Origin: DATBLE01 sp963764565
GTDB lineage: Bacteria > Actinomycetota > Thermoleophilia > Gaiellales > Gaiellaceae
Direction: 5' to 3'
Length of the DNA: 64,000 nt
Assembly (NCBI GenBank): GCA_963764565.1
Contig: CAVXTD010000002.1
Span: forward strand, 1-64,000
The notes beneath the pieces are model-generated. The model ran no database searches. It was given only the letters and a program-made list of their open reading frames with translations, and was not told the DNA's origin. Positions 10,045 to 18,646 of this stretch are shown here, one piece after another; within the stretch, counting starts at the first letter, position 1; every line of letters begins with the position of its first letter. The translations under genes and the position numbers were made by a program.

Positions 10045-11217
10045 ATGCAGCTCGGTTGGGGACCCGAGGAAGAGGCGTTCCGCGCCGAGCTCGTTGCGTT
10101 CCTCGACGAGCACGCGCCGCCCGAGGGCGATCGGGCGGGGGATGGAGCCGGCGTGGGGCGAGGGCGGCATCCCCGACTGGGCGCGCGAGTGGCAGGCCAC
10201 GCTCTACGACCACGGTTGGCTCGTCCCCGGGAACCCGCCCGAGCTGGGCGGCCGCAACGCGACCGACGTGCAGACCCTCGTGTACTTCGACGAGCTCGCC
10301 GCCCGTGGCATCACGCGCTCGATGCACTTCCCCGGCCACGCGATCGTCGCGCCGAGCCTGCTCGAGTTCGGCACCGAGGAGCAGCGCGAGCTCGTGCCCG
10401 CGGCGCTGCGCGGCGACACGGTGTGGTGCATCGGGATGAGCGAGCCCGGCGCGGGCTCCGACCTCGCGTCGATGCGCACCCGTGCGGTCCTCGACGGCGA
10501 CCACTTCGTGGTGAACGGCCAGAAGGTCTGGACGTCGTACGCCATGTGGGCGCAGATGTGCTTCCTCTACGTGCGCACCGGCGCGCCCGACTCCAAGCAG
10601 CGCGGGATCAGCGTGCTCATCCTCGACATGGCGACGCCGGGCATCGACGTGCGCCCCCTGCGTCAGGCCACCGGCGGTGACCGACTTCGCCGAGGTGTTC
10701 TTCACCGACGTGGTGGTGCCGCAGGAGAACCTCGTCGGCGAGATGAACGACGGGTGGCGGGTCACGATGGGTTCCCTCGCGCACGAGCGGGCCGGTCTCT
10801 GGCTCGAGTGGGTCGGCGCGCTCGATCACGTGTTCCGGCGCATGGTCGACCAGGCCCGCGCCAAGGGTGTGCTCGACGACCCGACCGTGCGCCGCACGCT
10901 CATGGCCCGGTACGAAGAGGTCGCCGGGCTGCGCGCCCTCGGCTACAAGGGCTTCGCGAGCTACGAGAAGTCGGGCGCGGCGCCCGAGCACGCGCTGCTG
11001 AAGCTGGCGACGTCGGAGCTCCGCAAGCGCCTCGCCCAGCTCGCGTTCGAGATCGACCCGTCGCCCGAGAACCGCCGCGAGCTGCTCGGCACCTTCTCGG
11101 GCACGATCGGCGGCGGCACGTCGGAGATCCAGCGCAACGCCATCGCCCGCCACGTCCTCGGCTTCCACGTCATGACGCGTCCGACGACTGCGGAGCGAGC
11201 GCCCGCGGGCGTACTGA
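10045..11217 (+). CDS. Acyl-CoA dehydrogenase (first of a pair), frameshifted
   Basis: About 390 residues from ATG 10045; frame changes near 10135, 10675 and probably 11170. N-terminal helical domain, then the flavin/substrate-binding middle domain (CIGMSEPGAGSDLASMRT, VVNGQKVWTS, ISVLILDM), and the C-terminal bundle ending TIGGGTSEIQRNAIARHVLG, which is the FAD-contacting signature. The expected stop is not met in the last open frame, which runs straight into the next dehydrogenase. A TGA at 11215-11217 in another frame would overlap the next ATG as TGATG, the spacing used elsewhere in this operon, and I place the end there. It catalyses FAD-dependent alpha,beta-dehydrogenation of an acyl-CoA. 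Confidence 0.75.
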
Positions 11218-11972
11218 TGGACTTCTCCCTCACGCCCGATCAGGAGCTCCTGCGCGAGACCGGGCGCGCGCTGGTGCGGGAGCACTGCCCGACGTCGCTC
11301 GTGCGCGCGTACCTCGATGATCCGAGCCGTCGCCGATCCGCTGAACGCACGGCTCACCGAGTTCGCCGGCCTCGCGACCGGCCCCGCCGTCGACCTCTGC
11401 GTGTTCCTCGAGGAGATGGGCGCCGCGCTCGTGCCGGGTGCGTTCGTGCCGACGGTCGCACTGTTCGCGCCGGTGGTCGCGGCGATCGGTGACGACGCGC
11501 TGCTGGCCCGGGTTGCCGACGGCGAGGTGACAGGCTCGATCACGACGCGCTGGCCGTACGAGCTGCCCGCGATCGAGGGCGACCGCGTCGACCTCGTCGC
11601 CGATCGTCGACGAGGACGGCGATCGCGCTCGTCGAGCGGCCACGCCGGGCAGCTGCTCGAGCCGTTCGACCTCTCCCGCGGATGTTCGAGGTCTCGCCCG
11701 ACGTACAGCTCGCGCCGGTGACGGGCGAGTTGCGGCGATCCGTCACGTGGGCTGGCGCGCGCGACGGTCGGCGCTCAGCGCCGAGCTCATCGGCACGACA
11801 CGCTGGATGCTCGACGCCACGCTCGACTACGTGAAGACCCGCGAGCAGTTCGACCGGCCGATCGGGTCCTTCCAGGTGCTCCAGCACCGCCTCGTCGACA
11901 TGTCGTTGCTGTACGAGCGCGCGTGGAGCAGCGTGTACTGGGCCGCGATGGCCATCGACGACAACGCCATCA
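11217..11972 (+). CDS. Second acyl-CoA dehydrogenase, frameshifted and cut at the 3' side
   Basis: It starts MDFSLTPDQELLRETGRALV, a standard acyl-CoA dehydrogenase N terminus, then FLEEMGAALVPGAF. After frame changes near 11320 and 11600-11740 it resumes as LSAELIGTTRWMLDATLDYVKTREQF and DRPIGSFQVLQHRLVDMS, the conserved C-terminal helices. Family members continue for another 80-100 residues after this point, but homology stops at about 11970 and the frame passes into an unrelated membrane protein. The smaller divergent member of a dehydrogenase pair often forms a heteromer with the larger one. The truncation marks either a real deletion or an assembly join. Confidence 0.65.
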
Positions 11973-11975
11973 TCG

Positions 11976-12463
11976 GCACGCCGCCTCGAAGGCGGGCCGA
12001 AGCGCGAGCCAACCTCGATTTCATCGCTGCGGGCGCACGCCGCTACGGCACCGGCTGGGCCGGCGGCGCGTGGTTCGTGCCGATCCTCAGCCTCTTCCGC
12101 CCGGTCCAGATCGTCAACGACATCCGCCGCGGGGCCGCCGGGGGCCGCTACGGCGCGCTCGTCGGCTTCTGGTGGGCGGCGTTCCTGGTCCAGGGCTGGT
12201 GGGGCTTCTTCGCCTCGCGCGCGGGCCGCAACACGGACGACCCGACGACGCTGCGCTACGCGACGACCTCGATGCTGATCGGCGAGCTGCTCACGATCAT
12301 CGGCGCGATCCTCGCCGTGGCGGTCGCGGGCAAGCTCACGCGCGCCGTCGAGGAGTGCGCGCGCAGCGCGCCGGCGCCGCAGCCGTCCCAGCCGCGCTTC
12401 GAGCGCCAGGCCTGGCCGGAGCCCGAGCCGGGATCGCCGCAGCCGCCCTACCCCGCGGGGTAG
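11976..12463 (+). CDS. DUF4328-type membrane protein, 5' truncated
   Basis: From about 11990 the frame reads as an unrelated protein: RYGTGWAGGAWFVPILSLFRPVQ then NDIRRG, membrane helix, a helix around FLVQGWWGFF, then another helix (MLIGELLTIIGAILAVAVAG) and a Pro-rich tail. The W-x-x-P-x-x-x-x-x-R-P-x-x-x-x-x-D-I pattern is typical of DUF4328 proteins. Those normally begin with one more hydrophobic segment, which is missing. The reading frame is continuous with the preceding acyl-CoA dehydrogenase, giving a 238-residue hybrid that is very unlikely to be a genuine protein. The TAG stop lies in a palindrome shared with the convergent YceI gene. Confidence 0.55.
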
Positions 12464-12464
12464 G
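12447..12464. terminator. Palindrome holding the stop codons of two convergent genes
   Basis: CCTACCCCGCGGGGTAGG is perfectly self-complementary. The TAG of the plus-strand DUF4328 gene is in the right arm, and the TAG of the minus-strand YceI gene is the mirror copy in the left arm. The two genes therefore overlap by 16 bp. A short GC-rich hairpin between convergent genes could act as a bidirectional terminator, although there is no T-run. Confidence 0.4.
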
Positions 12465-13104
12465 CGACGAGCGAGAACTCGAGCGTTCCGTGGGAGGAGA
12501 CCTTCACGAGCCCGGCGACGCTCGGCGGCTCGATCCCGAAGTCCTCGAAGGCGATCCGCGCCTGCCCGACGAGCTGCAGCCGCCGGCCGCGCAGCGCGCC
12601 GGACACGGTGAGCGTGATCGGCGCGCGCACGCCGTGGAGCGTGAGCGAGCCCGCGACGCGCTGCCGGCTGCCGATCGTGAACGGGCTCGAGAGCGCGAAC
12701 ACCGCCGCCGGGAAGCGGTCGGTCTCGATCGCCCGGTGGCGCAACGTGTCGTCGCGCTCGCCCTGGTCGCTGCGCAGCTGGGTCATGTCCGCCCGCAGGT
12801 CGGCGCCGATGACCCGCGGTCCGCGCAGCGCGAGCGTGCCGGTGACGGCGCTCGTCCGCCCGACCGCGGTGCGCACGCCGGCGCCGAGGTAGTCCTCGTC
12901 GACGCGGTAGCCGGCGAACGAGCCGGCGCCGACCTTCCACGCGGGGTCCTGGACGGCCTCGAGCACGCCGCGCTGGGCGAGCTTGGGCGGCGGCGGCGCG
13001 TCGCCTCCCTGCAGGGCGAAGACCACACCGCCGGCCACGACGAGCACCACGGCGGCTACCAAGACCAGCACGGCGCGTCGCACGGCGCGAGGATACTGCC
13101 GCAT
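12448..13104 (-). CDS. YceI-like secreted lipid-binding family protein
   Basis: Intact. Start taken at ATG 13104, giving about 218 residues beginning MRQYPRAVRR and an N-terminal membrane/signal helix (AVLVLVAAVVLVVAGGVVFAL); an in-frame TTG at 13134 would add ten residues. The remainder is the YceI beta-barrel: DEDYLGAGVRTAVGRTSAVTG, DQGERDDTLR, FPAAVFAL, GSLTLHGVRAPITLTVSG and DFGIEPPSVAGLVKVSS follow the family pattern of strand pairs. YceI proteins bind polyisoprenoid or amphiphilic molecules outside the membrane; the ligand here is unknown. Convergent with DUF4328. Confidence 0.8.
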   Translation of the reverse strand: MRQYPRAVRRAVLVLVAAVVLVVAGGVVFALQGGDAPPPPKLAQRGVLEAVQDPAWKVGAGSFAGYRVDEDYLGAGVRTAVGRTSAVTGTLALRGPRVIGADLRADMTQLRSDQGERDDTLRHRAIETDRFPAAVFALSSPFTIGSRQRVAGSLTLHGVRAPITLTVSGALRGRRLQLVGQARIAFEDFGIEPPSVAGLVKVSSHGTLEFSLVAYPAG

Positions 13105-13373
13105 AACGGAGAAATGAGCGCACACGATGCGCAACTTCTCCGGCGCTCATGAGTTGCGAGCCAGCGTGCGGAATCTGCATCTGATCGTCGCGCCGGCTGC
13201 GCCGGACGGCACCTTGACGCTCTACAAGATCAACCGGGGCACGAGCACTATCATGCGGCGCCTCGGCGGCAAATCCGGCTTCAAGCTCAGTGCGCACGTA
13301 AGCTGCCCTTAGAGGCCCACTTGCTGTTCCAATACCTTTCGCACCCGTGCGTTTCCCGATCCCAGATGCAGAC
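13105..13373. other. Intergenic region upstream of cysD
   Basis: About 270 bp with lower G+C than the flanks, between the YceI start and cysD. It probably holds both promoters. One short inverted repeat (CCGGC-TGC-GCCGG, about 13192-13204) is visible. A 61-codon frame at 13127-13312 shows no family resemblance and I do not call it a gene. No known sulfur-responsive riboswitch pattern was recognised. Confidence 0.3.
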
Positions 13374-14313
13374 ATGAAGGAGTTCCAGGCCGCCGCGACG
13401 ACCGCACCGGCCCGCTTGAGCAACCTGGACTTGCTGGAAGCGGAGAGCGTGCACATCATCAGGGATGCCGTGGCGCAGTCCGAGCACCCCGTGATGCTGT
13501 ATTCGGTCGGCAAGGACAGCTCGGTCATGCTGCATCTGGCGCGCAAGGCGTTCTACCCCGGCCGCCGCCGTTCCCGCTGCTGCACGTCGACACGACGTGG
13601 AAGTTCCGGGAGATGTACGCGTTCCGCGACCAGACGGTCGCGAGCCTCGGGCTGGAGCTGATCGTCCACGCCAACCAGGAGTGCGTCGGCGCAGGGCATC
13701 AACCCGTTCGACCACGGCTCGGCCGTCCACACCGACATCATGAAGACCGAGGGCCTCAAGCAGGCGCTCGACGAGCACGGCTTCGACGTCGCCTTCGGCG
13801 GCGCCCGCCGCGACGAGGAGCGCTCGCGGGCGAAGGAGCGCGTGTTCTCGTTCCGCAGCGCCAGCCACCGCTGGGACCCCAAGAGCCAGCGGCCCGAGCT
13901 CTGGCGGCTCTACAACGCGTGCAAGCGCGCCCGGCGAGATCGATCCGCGTCTTCCCGCTGTGCAACTGGACCGAGCTCGACATCTGGCTCTACATCTACC
14001 GCGAGCAGATCCCGATCGTGCCGCTGTACTTCGCGCGCCGAGCGCCCGGTCGTCGAGCGCGACGGGATGCTGATCATGGTCGACGACGAGCGCCTTCCGC
14101 TCGAGCCCGGCGAGCAGCCGGCGATGCGCAAGGTGCGCTTCCGCACGCTCGGCTGCTACCCGCTGACCGGCGCGATCGAGAGCGACGGCGGACACGCTGC
14201 CGGAGATCGTCGCGGAGATGCTGCTCGGCGAGGACCTCCGAGCGCAGGGCGGGTGATCGACCACGACCAGCGCGGATCGATGGAGACGCAAGAAGCAGGA
14301 GGGCTACTTCTAA
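13374..14313 (+). CDS. cysD: Sulfate adenylyltransferase subunit 2, frameshifted
   Basis: About 310 residues after joining frames near 13560, 13690, 13935, 14040, 14195 and 14290. The PP-loop ATP pyrophosphatase motif reads YSVGKDSSVMLHLARKAFYP. The family sequences TWKFREMYAFRDQ, DVAFGGARRDEERSRAKERV, WNWTELDIW-type FPLCNWTELDIWLYI and RTLGCYPLTGAI follow in order, and the C terminus KKQEGYF-stop is standard. CysD with CysN makes adenosine 5'-phosphosulfate from ATP and sulfate. Its TAA overlaps the ATG of cysN (TAATG). An in-frame GTG at 13347 is an alternative start. Confidence 0.85.
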
Positions 14314-16230
14314 TGGGCGCATCGAGAAGGCCGCGCCGAGACATCGACGGGTACCTCGCGCGGCACAAGGCCAAGACGCTGCTGCGCTTCATCACCTGCG
14401 GCAGCGTCGACGACGGCAAGAGCACGCTGATCGGTCGCCTGCTCTACGAGTCGCAGATGATCTTCGAGGACCAGCTCGCGGCGCTGGAGGCCGACTCGCG
14501 CCGGGACGGGACGCAGGGCGGCGAGCTCGACCTCGCGCTGCTGCTCGACGGCCTCGTCGCCGAGCGCGAGCAGGGCATCACGATCGACGTCGCCTACCGA
14601 TACTTCTCGACCGACCGGCGCACGTTCATCGTCGCCGACACGCCCGGCCACGAGCAGTACACGCGCAACATGGTCACCGGCGCCTCGACCGCCGACTGCG
14701 CCGTCGTGCTGGTCGACGCCCGCAAGGGCATGCTCGACCCAGACCCGCCGGCACACGCTGCCTCGCTCGCTGCTCGGCATCCGCCACGTGGTCGTCGCAG
14801 TCAACAAGATGGACCTCGTCGACTACGACCAGGCGCCTTCGACGAGATCGTCGAGAGCTCCCCGCGACCACGCCGCCGACATCGGCCTCGACGACATGAC
14901 TGCGATCCCGCTCGTCGCCCTGACCGGCGCCAACGTCGATCACGCGCGGCGAGGCGATGCCGTGGTACGACGGCCCGACGCTGATGCGAGTAGCTGGAGA
15001 CGGTCGAGCTCGACGAAGAGCGGATGCAGTCCGCGCCATTCCGGCATGCCCGTCCAATGGGTCGATCCGGCCCGACGCGACTTCCGCGGCTTCGCCGGGA
15101 ACGGTGTCGCGGCGGCACGGTGGCGCCCGGGGACGAGATCGTCGTGCTGCCGGCCGGCCGCGAGAGCGCGTCGAGCGGATCGTGACCTGCGACGGCGACC
15201 TCGACGGGCCGTTGCCGGGCCAGCCGTCATGGTCGTGCTCGAGGACGAGATCGACGTCAGCCGAGGCGACACGATCGCCGCCGCCGACCGTCCGCCGGAT
15301 GTCGGCGACCAGTTCGAGGCGACGATCGTCTGGATGGCCGACGACGCGCTGCTGCCCGGCCGCAGCTACATGATGCGCGCTCGGATCGGGCATCGGCGTG
15401 CGCGACTGTCAGCAGCCCAAGCGCCGGATCGACCCCAACACGCTCGAGCGCGCTCGCCGGCACGAAACGCTCGGACCTCAACGAGATCGGCGACGTCAAC
15501 ATAGCGCTCGACCGGCCGATCGCGTTCGATCTCTATCGCGGAGAACCGCGACACTGGGCGGCTTCATCCTCGATCGACCGCGTCAGCGCTGGACGGTCGC
15601 CGCCGGCATGCTGCACTTCGCGCCTGCGCCGCGCGGCCAACATCCAGTGGCAGGCGGCTCGACGTCGACAAGCGGCGCGCGCCGCGATCAAAGGCCAGAG
15701 CCCGCGCGTACTCTGGTTCACCGGGCTGTCGGGAGCCGGCAAGTCGACGATCGCCAACTTGGTCGAGCAGCGACTGCACGCCGACGGCGTGCACACCTAC
15801 ATGCTCGACGGCGACAACGTCCGTCACGGGCTCAGCCGCGACCTCGGCTTCACGGCCGAGGACCGCGTCGAGAACATCCGCCGCGTCGCCGAGGTCGCCA
15901 AGCTGATGGTCGACGCCGGGCTGATCGTGATGGTGGCGTTCATCTCGCCCGTTCCGCGGCGAGCGGCGCGCGGCCCGCGACGCTCTTCGAGCCGGAAGAG
16001 TTCTTCGAGGTCTTCGTCGACGCGCCGCTCGCGGTCGCCGAGGAGCGCGACCCCAAGGGCCTGTACCCAAGGCGCGAAGGGTGAGCTGCGCAACTTCACC
16101 GGCGTCGAGAGCTCGCTACGAGCCCCCGCAGGCGCCCGACCTCCACCTCGATACGACGCGCCTCTCGCCCGAGGCCGCGGCGGCGGAGGTCGTCGAGCAG
16201 CTCCGCGCGCACGGCCTCTGGAACAGCTAA
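14313..16230 (+). CDS. cysNC: Bifunctional sulfate adenylyltransferase GTPase / APS kinase, frameshifted
   Basis: About 635 residues across some ten frame changes. The N-terminal GTPase has G1 GSVDDGKST, G3 DTPGHEQYTRNM and G4 NKMDLVDY, then two beta-barrel domains (MPVQWVDRP-like, RPIAFDLY). The C-terminal APS kinase has P-loop FTGLSGAGKSTIANL, DGDNVRHGLSRDLGF and the FEVFVDAPL segment, ending AHGLWNS. The order GTPase then kinase with no gap shows a CysN-CysC fusion. Together with CysD it makes PAPS, the donor for the sulfotransferase at 17.9 kb. No PAPS reductase is visible nearby, so the product may be meant for sulfation rather than cysteine synthesis. Confidence 0.85.
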
Positions 16231-16244
16231 GCCTGGATCCAGGC
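16231..16244. repeat. 14-bp palindrome directly after cysNC
   Basis: GCCTGGATCCAGGC is perfectly self-complementary and begins at the base after the cysNC stop. It may be a remnant of a terminator or the palindromic target used by the adjacent IS110-family element. The octamer CTGATATG follows it (16243-16250) and recurs at about 16463-16470. Confidence 0.4.
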
Positions 16245-16249
16245 TGATA

Positions 16250-16640
16250 TGGACGCCCGTGTCAAGGCGCGGTTGGGGCAGCGGGTTTTTCGTCCTGTAG
16301 AGCCGTTGTGTGGGGATGGGTGTGGTCATGTGAGCGGGGGTGGGGTTGGTGCGAGCGTGTGGCGGCGCAGCTTGCGTCGACGGCCGTGGCGGGCCGTGAG
16401 GCGTGTGGGTGGTGGCGGGGGCTCGGCGGCCGGTGCCGGCGTGCTTATCGACGGCTGGTCAGTCTGATATGCGCGGGTCGGGACCGCATGGCAGTGTCCG
16501 GTGTCGTGAGGTGCCTCCGACTAAGTTCGCGAGTCCTGGTGGTCGCATAGCCTGTGTCGAGGTTCCTCGGACGCGCCGGGCACCGGCCGCCCAGCCTCCG
16601 CCGGGGGTGAGCGGGGGCTCTGAGTGATGTGCGCGGGGCT
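16250..16640 (-). ncRNA. Candidate bridge/seek RNA region of the IS110-family element
   Basis: No credible gene: frames here are short and compositionally biased. On the transposase strand it follows the stop codon directly. It has several GC-rich inverted patches, for example the GGCACCGGC/GCCGGTGCC-type arms near 16425-16440, and an A/T-containing stretch around 16465-16560. Position and lack of coding fit the structured guide RNA known for IS110/IS1111 elements. Loops matching donor and target were not identified by eye, so this is positional inference only. Confidence 0.3.
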
Positions 16641-16644
16641 CTGT

Positions 16645-17811
16645 TCAGGCGGCGGCGGGCTCCTCGCGCAGGGGCTGTTCGGTCATGGCGGCCCAGAGGA
16701 AGCCGACGAGCTCGCGCGCGACGGCGACGTTGGCGACCGTGGCGCGCTTGTTGCGCTCGCGGGTGAGGACGCGGTGGCGGTGGTTGAGGCGCACCTGGGC
16801 CTGCCAGGCGCGCGCGGCGATCAGCGGCGCGAGCTCGGGCTCGCCGTCACGGCGGGCGGCGTTGGCGGCCTCGCGTTGGCGTTCGGTCAGCCTCGGTGGG
16901 TGACGGTAGTGCCAGGCGGCCTCGATCAACAAGCGGCGCGTGTGCACGGGCCCGGCCTTGGTGATGTGCCCGCGGTGCTGGGACTCGCCGCTGGAGTACT
17001 CAGACGGCGTCAGCCCGAGGTAGCGCATCAGCTCCCTGGCCGATCCGAAGCGGCGGAAATCGCCGATCTCGGCCAACAGGCTCAGCGCCGTCAGCGTCGC
17101 GATCCCCCGGAAGCTGGTCAGGACCCGCACGCCGGGCTGCCAGCGCTCTTGGCCGGCGATCCGGTCCAGCTGAACATCGAGCTGGCGCAGTTGGGTCTCG
17201 GTCATCTCCAGGTGCGCGCGCATCGTCTCCAGCGCCAACTGCGCGACCGGGTCCTCCAGCCGCCGCGCCGCGACCCAGTTGCGGTGACGGATCGTCCAGT
17301 GCTTGCCGTCGGTGAAGACGTGCCCGTGGCGCAGCAGCGCCTTGATCACGCGCTGGCGGGCGCGATCGCGCGCGTCACGGAGATCCTCGCGGCAGCGGAT
17401 CAAGTCGCGCAGGCCCTCCTGCTCTGGCGTCGGCGGCGCCACGAAGGTCAGCTCGCCGGCGCGAAGCAACCGGACCAGCTTCTTCGCGTCGCGCCGGTCG
17501 GTCTTGACGCGATCCCCCGGGCGCACCGGCACCAACGAGGGCGCGATCACATCGCACGCCACCCCCAGCGAGTCCAACAGCCGCTTCAGCGCCCAGCCCG
17601 TCGGCCCGGCCTCATAGGCCACCGCCAACCCCGCCGGCCCGCCAAGCTTGGCGATCAACGCGCGGACCGCCTTCGGCGTGTTCTCGATCCGCACGACCTC
17701 CGGCCGCCCGCCCGCCGGCGGCAACGCCGCGGCCACGATCGAAAGCTTATGAACATCCAACGCCACCCACCGACGCACCTCCGCAGGCGCGCACGAGCTA
17801 ACGTCAGGCAT
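16645..17811 (-). CDS. IS110-family transposase (DEDD)
   Basis: 388 residues, intact. The N-terminal RuvC-like domain has the DEDD tetrad: Asp19 (ALDVHK), Glu67 (AYEAGPTGW), Asp105 and Asp108 (KTDRRDAKKL). A long helical linker follows (RDARDRARQRVIKALLRHG). The C-terminal Transposase_20 domain contains the helix-hairpin-helix LTSFRGIATLTALSLLAEIG, then FRRFGSARELMRYLGLTPSE and the catalytic-Ser segment YSSGESQHRGHITKAGP. Both halves needed for bridge-RNA-guided recombination are present. It is not frameshifted although its neighbours are, consistent with a recent arrival, or simply with chance in a noisy sequence. Confidence 0.92.
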   Translation of the reverse strand: MPDVSSCAPAEVRRWVALDVHKLSIVAAALPPAGGRPEVVRIENTPKAVRALIAKLGGPAGLAVAYEAGPTGWALKRLLDSLGVACDVIAPSLVPVRPGDRVKTDRRDAKKLVRLLRAGELTFVAPPTPEQEGLRDLIRCREDLRDARDRARQRVIKALLRHGHVFTDGKHWTIRHRNWVAARRLEDPVAQLALETMRAHLEMTETQLRQLDVQLDRIAGQERWQPGVRVLTSFRGIATLTALSLLAEIGDFRRFGSARELMRYLGLTPSEYSSGESQHRGHITKAGPVHTRRLLIEAAWHYRHPPRLTERQREAANAARRDGEPELAPLIAARAWQAQVRLNHRHRVLTRERNKRATVANVAVARELVGFLWAAMTEQPLREEPAAA

Positions 17812-17904
17812 GGCTGGTCCTCCTTCGCATGCGGCACTGACCGCGACGGCTACACGAACCGGCGAGGCTAACCCGCGACCCGGCGAACGCGGGGGCCAGC
17901 CTCC

Positions 17905-18624
17905 TCAAGCGTCCATGCTGACTAAGCGGTGGGCCGGGACGGCCACTGACGCGCGGTAGTTCTGGATCGTCGCCAGCGCGCCGTCGACGATCAGCCAGCC
18001 GAAGGCCTCGGTGTCGTTGATGTGGGGGAGGCCAACCTCGGGCACCGGCAGCTCGAGGAAGTCACACAGCGGCTCCCAGCCGTCCTTCGGGTTCCAGACG
18101 AGCAGCCGCTCGGCCGGGACCGTCGCCTGGACCTGCTCGTTGTAGCGGTTGAACGCGTCGGCCATCCCTTCGTCGGTGGTCTCCTTGCCGTTGAGCAGCC
18201 CGCGGGCCGTCCACATCTCCTTCAGCGTGGACATCCAGCCGTCCCACAAGGGGTCGATGCGACAGCGCGCCTCGGACATGTGCCCGACGAGCCCATCGCC
18301 GTACAGGCACTCCCAGATCGTGTTGCGCATGCTGCGCGCCCAGCCCTCGCCGTCGCGCACGCTCAGCAGCACCTTGGCGTCGGGGAAGTCCTCGATCAGC
18401 TGCTCGTAGAAGTACGAGCTCGGCCAGTCGACGGCCGACGGGTGGTCGCCCAACAGCTCGGAGGCCCGCAGGTCGCCGTCGAGCACCGCCCGCCAGCGCT
18501 CCCACATCGGAAGGTCGGCGAACACGCTGACCATGTGATGGCAAGGACCAAGGCCGAGGATCTCCAGCGAGGCGTGCTGGGTCAGGGTCGCGGTACGCGG
18601 AAGTCCTGCTCCGATGACCTTCAT
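17905..18624 (-). CDS. PAPS-dependent sulfotransferase family protein
   Basis: 239 residues, intact; ATG 18624 chosen because AAGGAG lies 6 bases upstream. The 5'-phosphosulfate-binding loop is at the extreme N terminus (KVIGAGLPRTATLTQHASLE), a variant of the usual GLPRTGTxSL. The 3'-phosphate-binding segment is VLLSVRDGEGWARSM, with Arg and Ser in the expected places. DWPSSYFYEQLIEDFPDAKV and the C-terminal WEPLCDFLELPVPE match the branch annotated as sulfotransferase family protein / NAD-dependent-epimerase-like in many actinobacteria. It would move sulfate from PAPS, made by CysD/CysNC 2 kb away, to a small molecule. It is the last gene of the ASST gene run, 22 bp after ASST copy 1. Confidence 0.8.
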   Translation of the reverse strand: MKVIGAGLPRTATLTQHASLEILGLGPCHHMVSVFADLPMWERWRAVLDGDLRASELLGDHPSAVDWPSSYFYEQLIEDFPDAKVLLSVRDGEGWARSMRNTIWECLYGDGLVGHMSEARCRIDPLWDGWMSTLKEMWTARGLLNGKETTDEGMADAFNRYNEQVQATVPAERLLVWNPKDGWEPLCDFLELPVPEVGLPHINDTEAFGWLIVDGALATIQNYRASVAVPAHRLVSMDA

Positions 18625-18646
18625 GTCGATCTCCTTCGTGGGATGT

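Larger units (their letters stand above)
16245..17890 (-). mobile_element. IS110-family insertion sequence, intact transposase, ends not fixed
   Basis: The element contains one intact transposase (16645-17811, minus) plus about 400 bp of non-coding DNA on the 3' side of the gene and less than 95 bp on the 5' side before the next gene. IS110-family elements lack terminal inverted repeats, so boundaries cannot be set by eye. The likely 3' end lies close to the palindrome after cysNC, the 5' end between 17812 and 17904. A long non-coding stretch downstream of the transposase is the arrangement described for the IS1111 group, where it carries the guide (bridge/seek) RNA. Confidence 0.6.

Noticed and set aside
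12447..12464. A strong intrinsic terminator
   Set aside because: No T-run on either side; kept only as a hairpin with possible bidirectional effect.
13127..13312. A possible 61-residue gene before cysD
   Set aside because: No ribosome site, no recognised family, no neighbour logic; left as intergenic.
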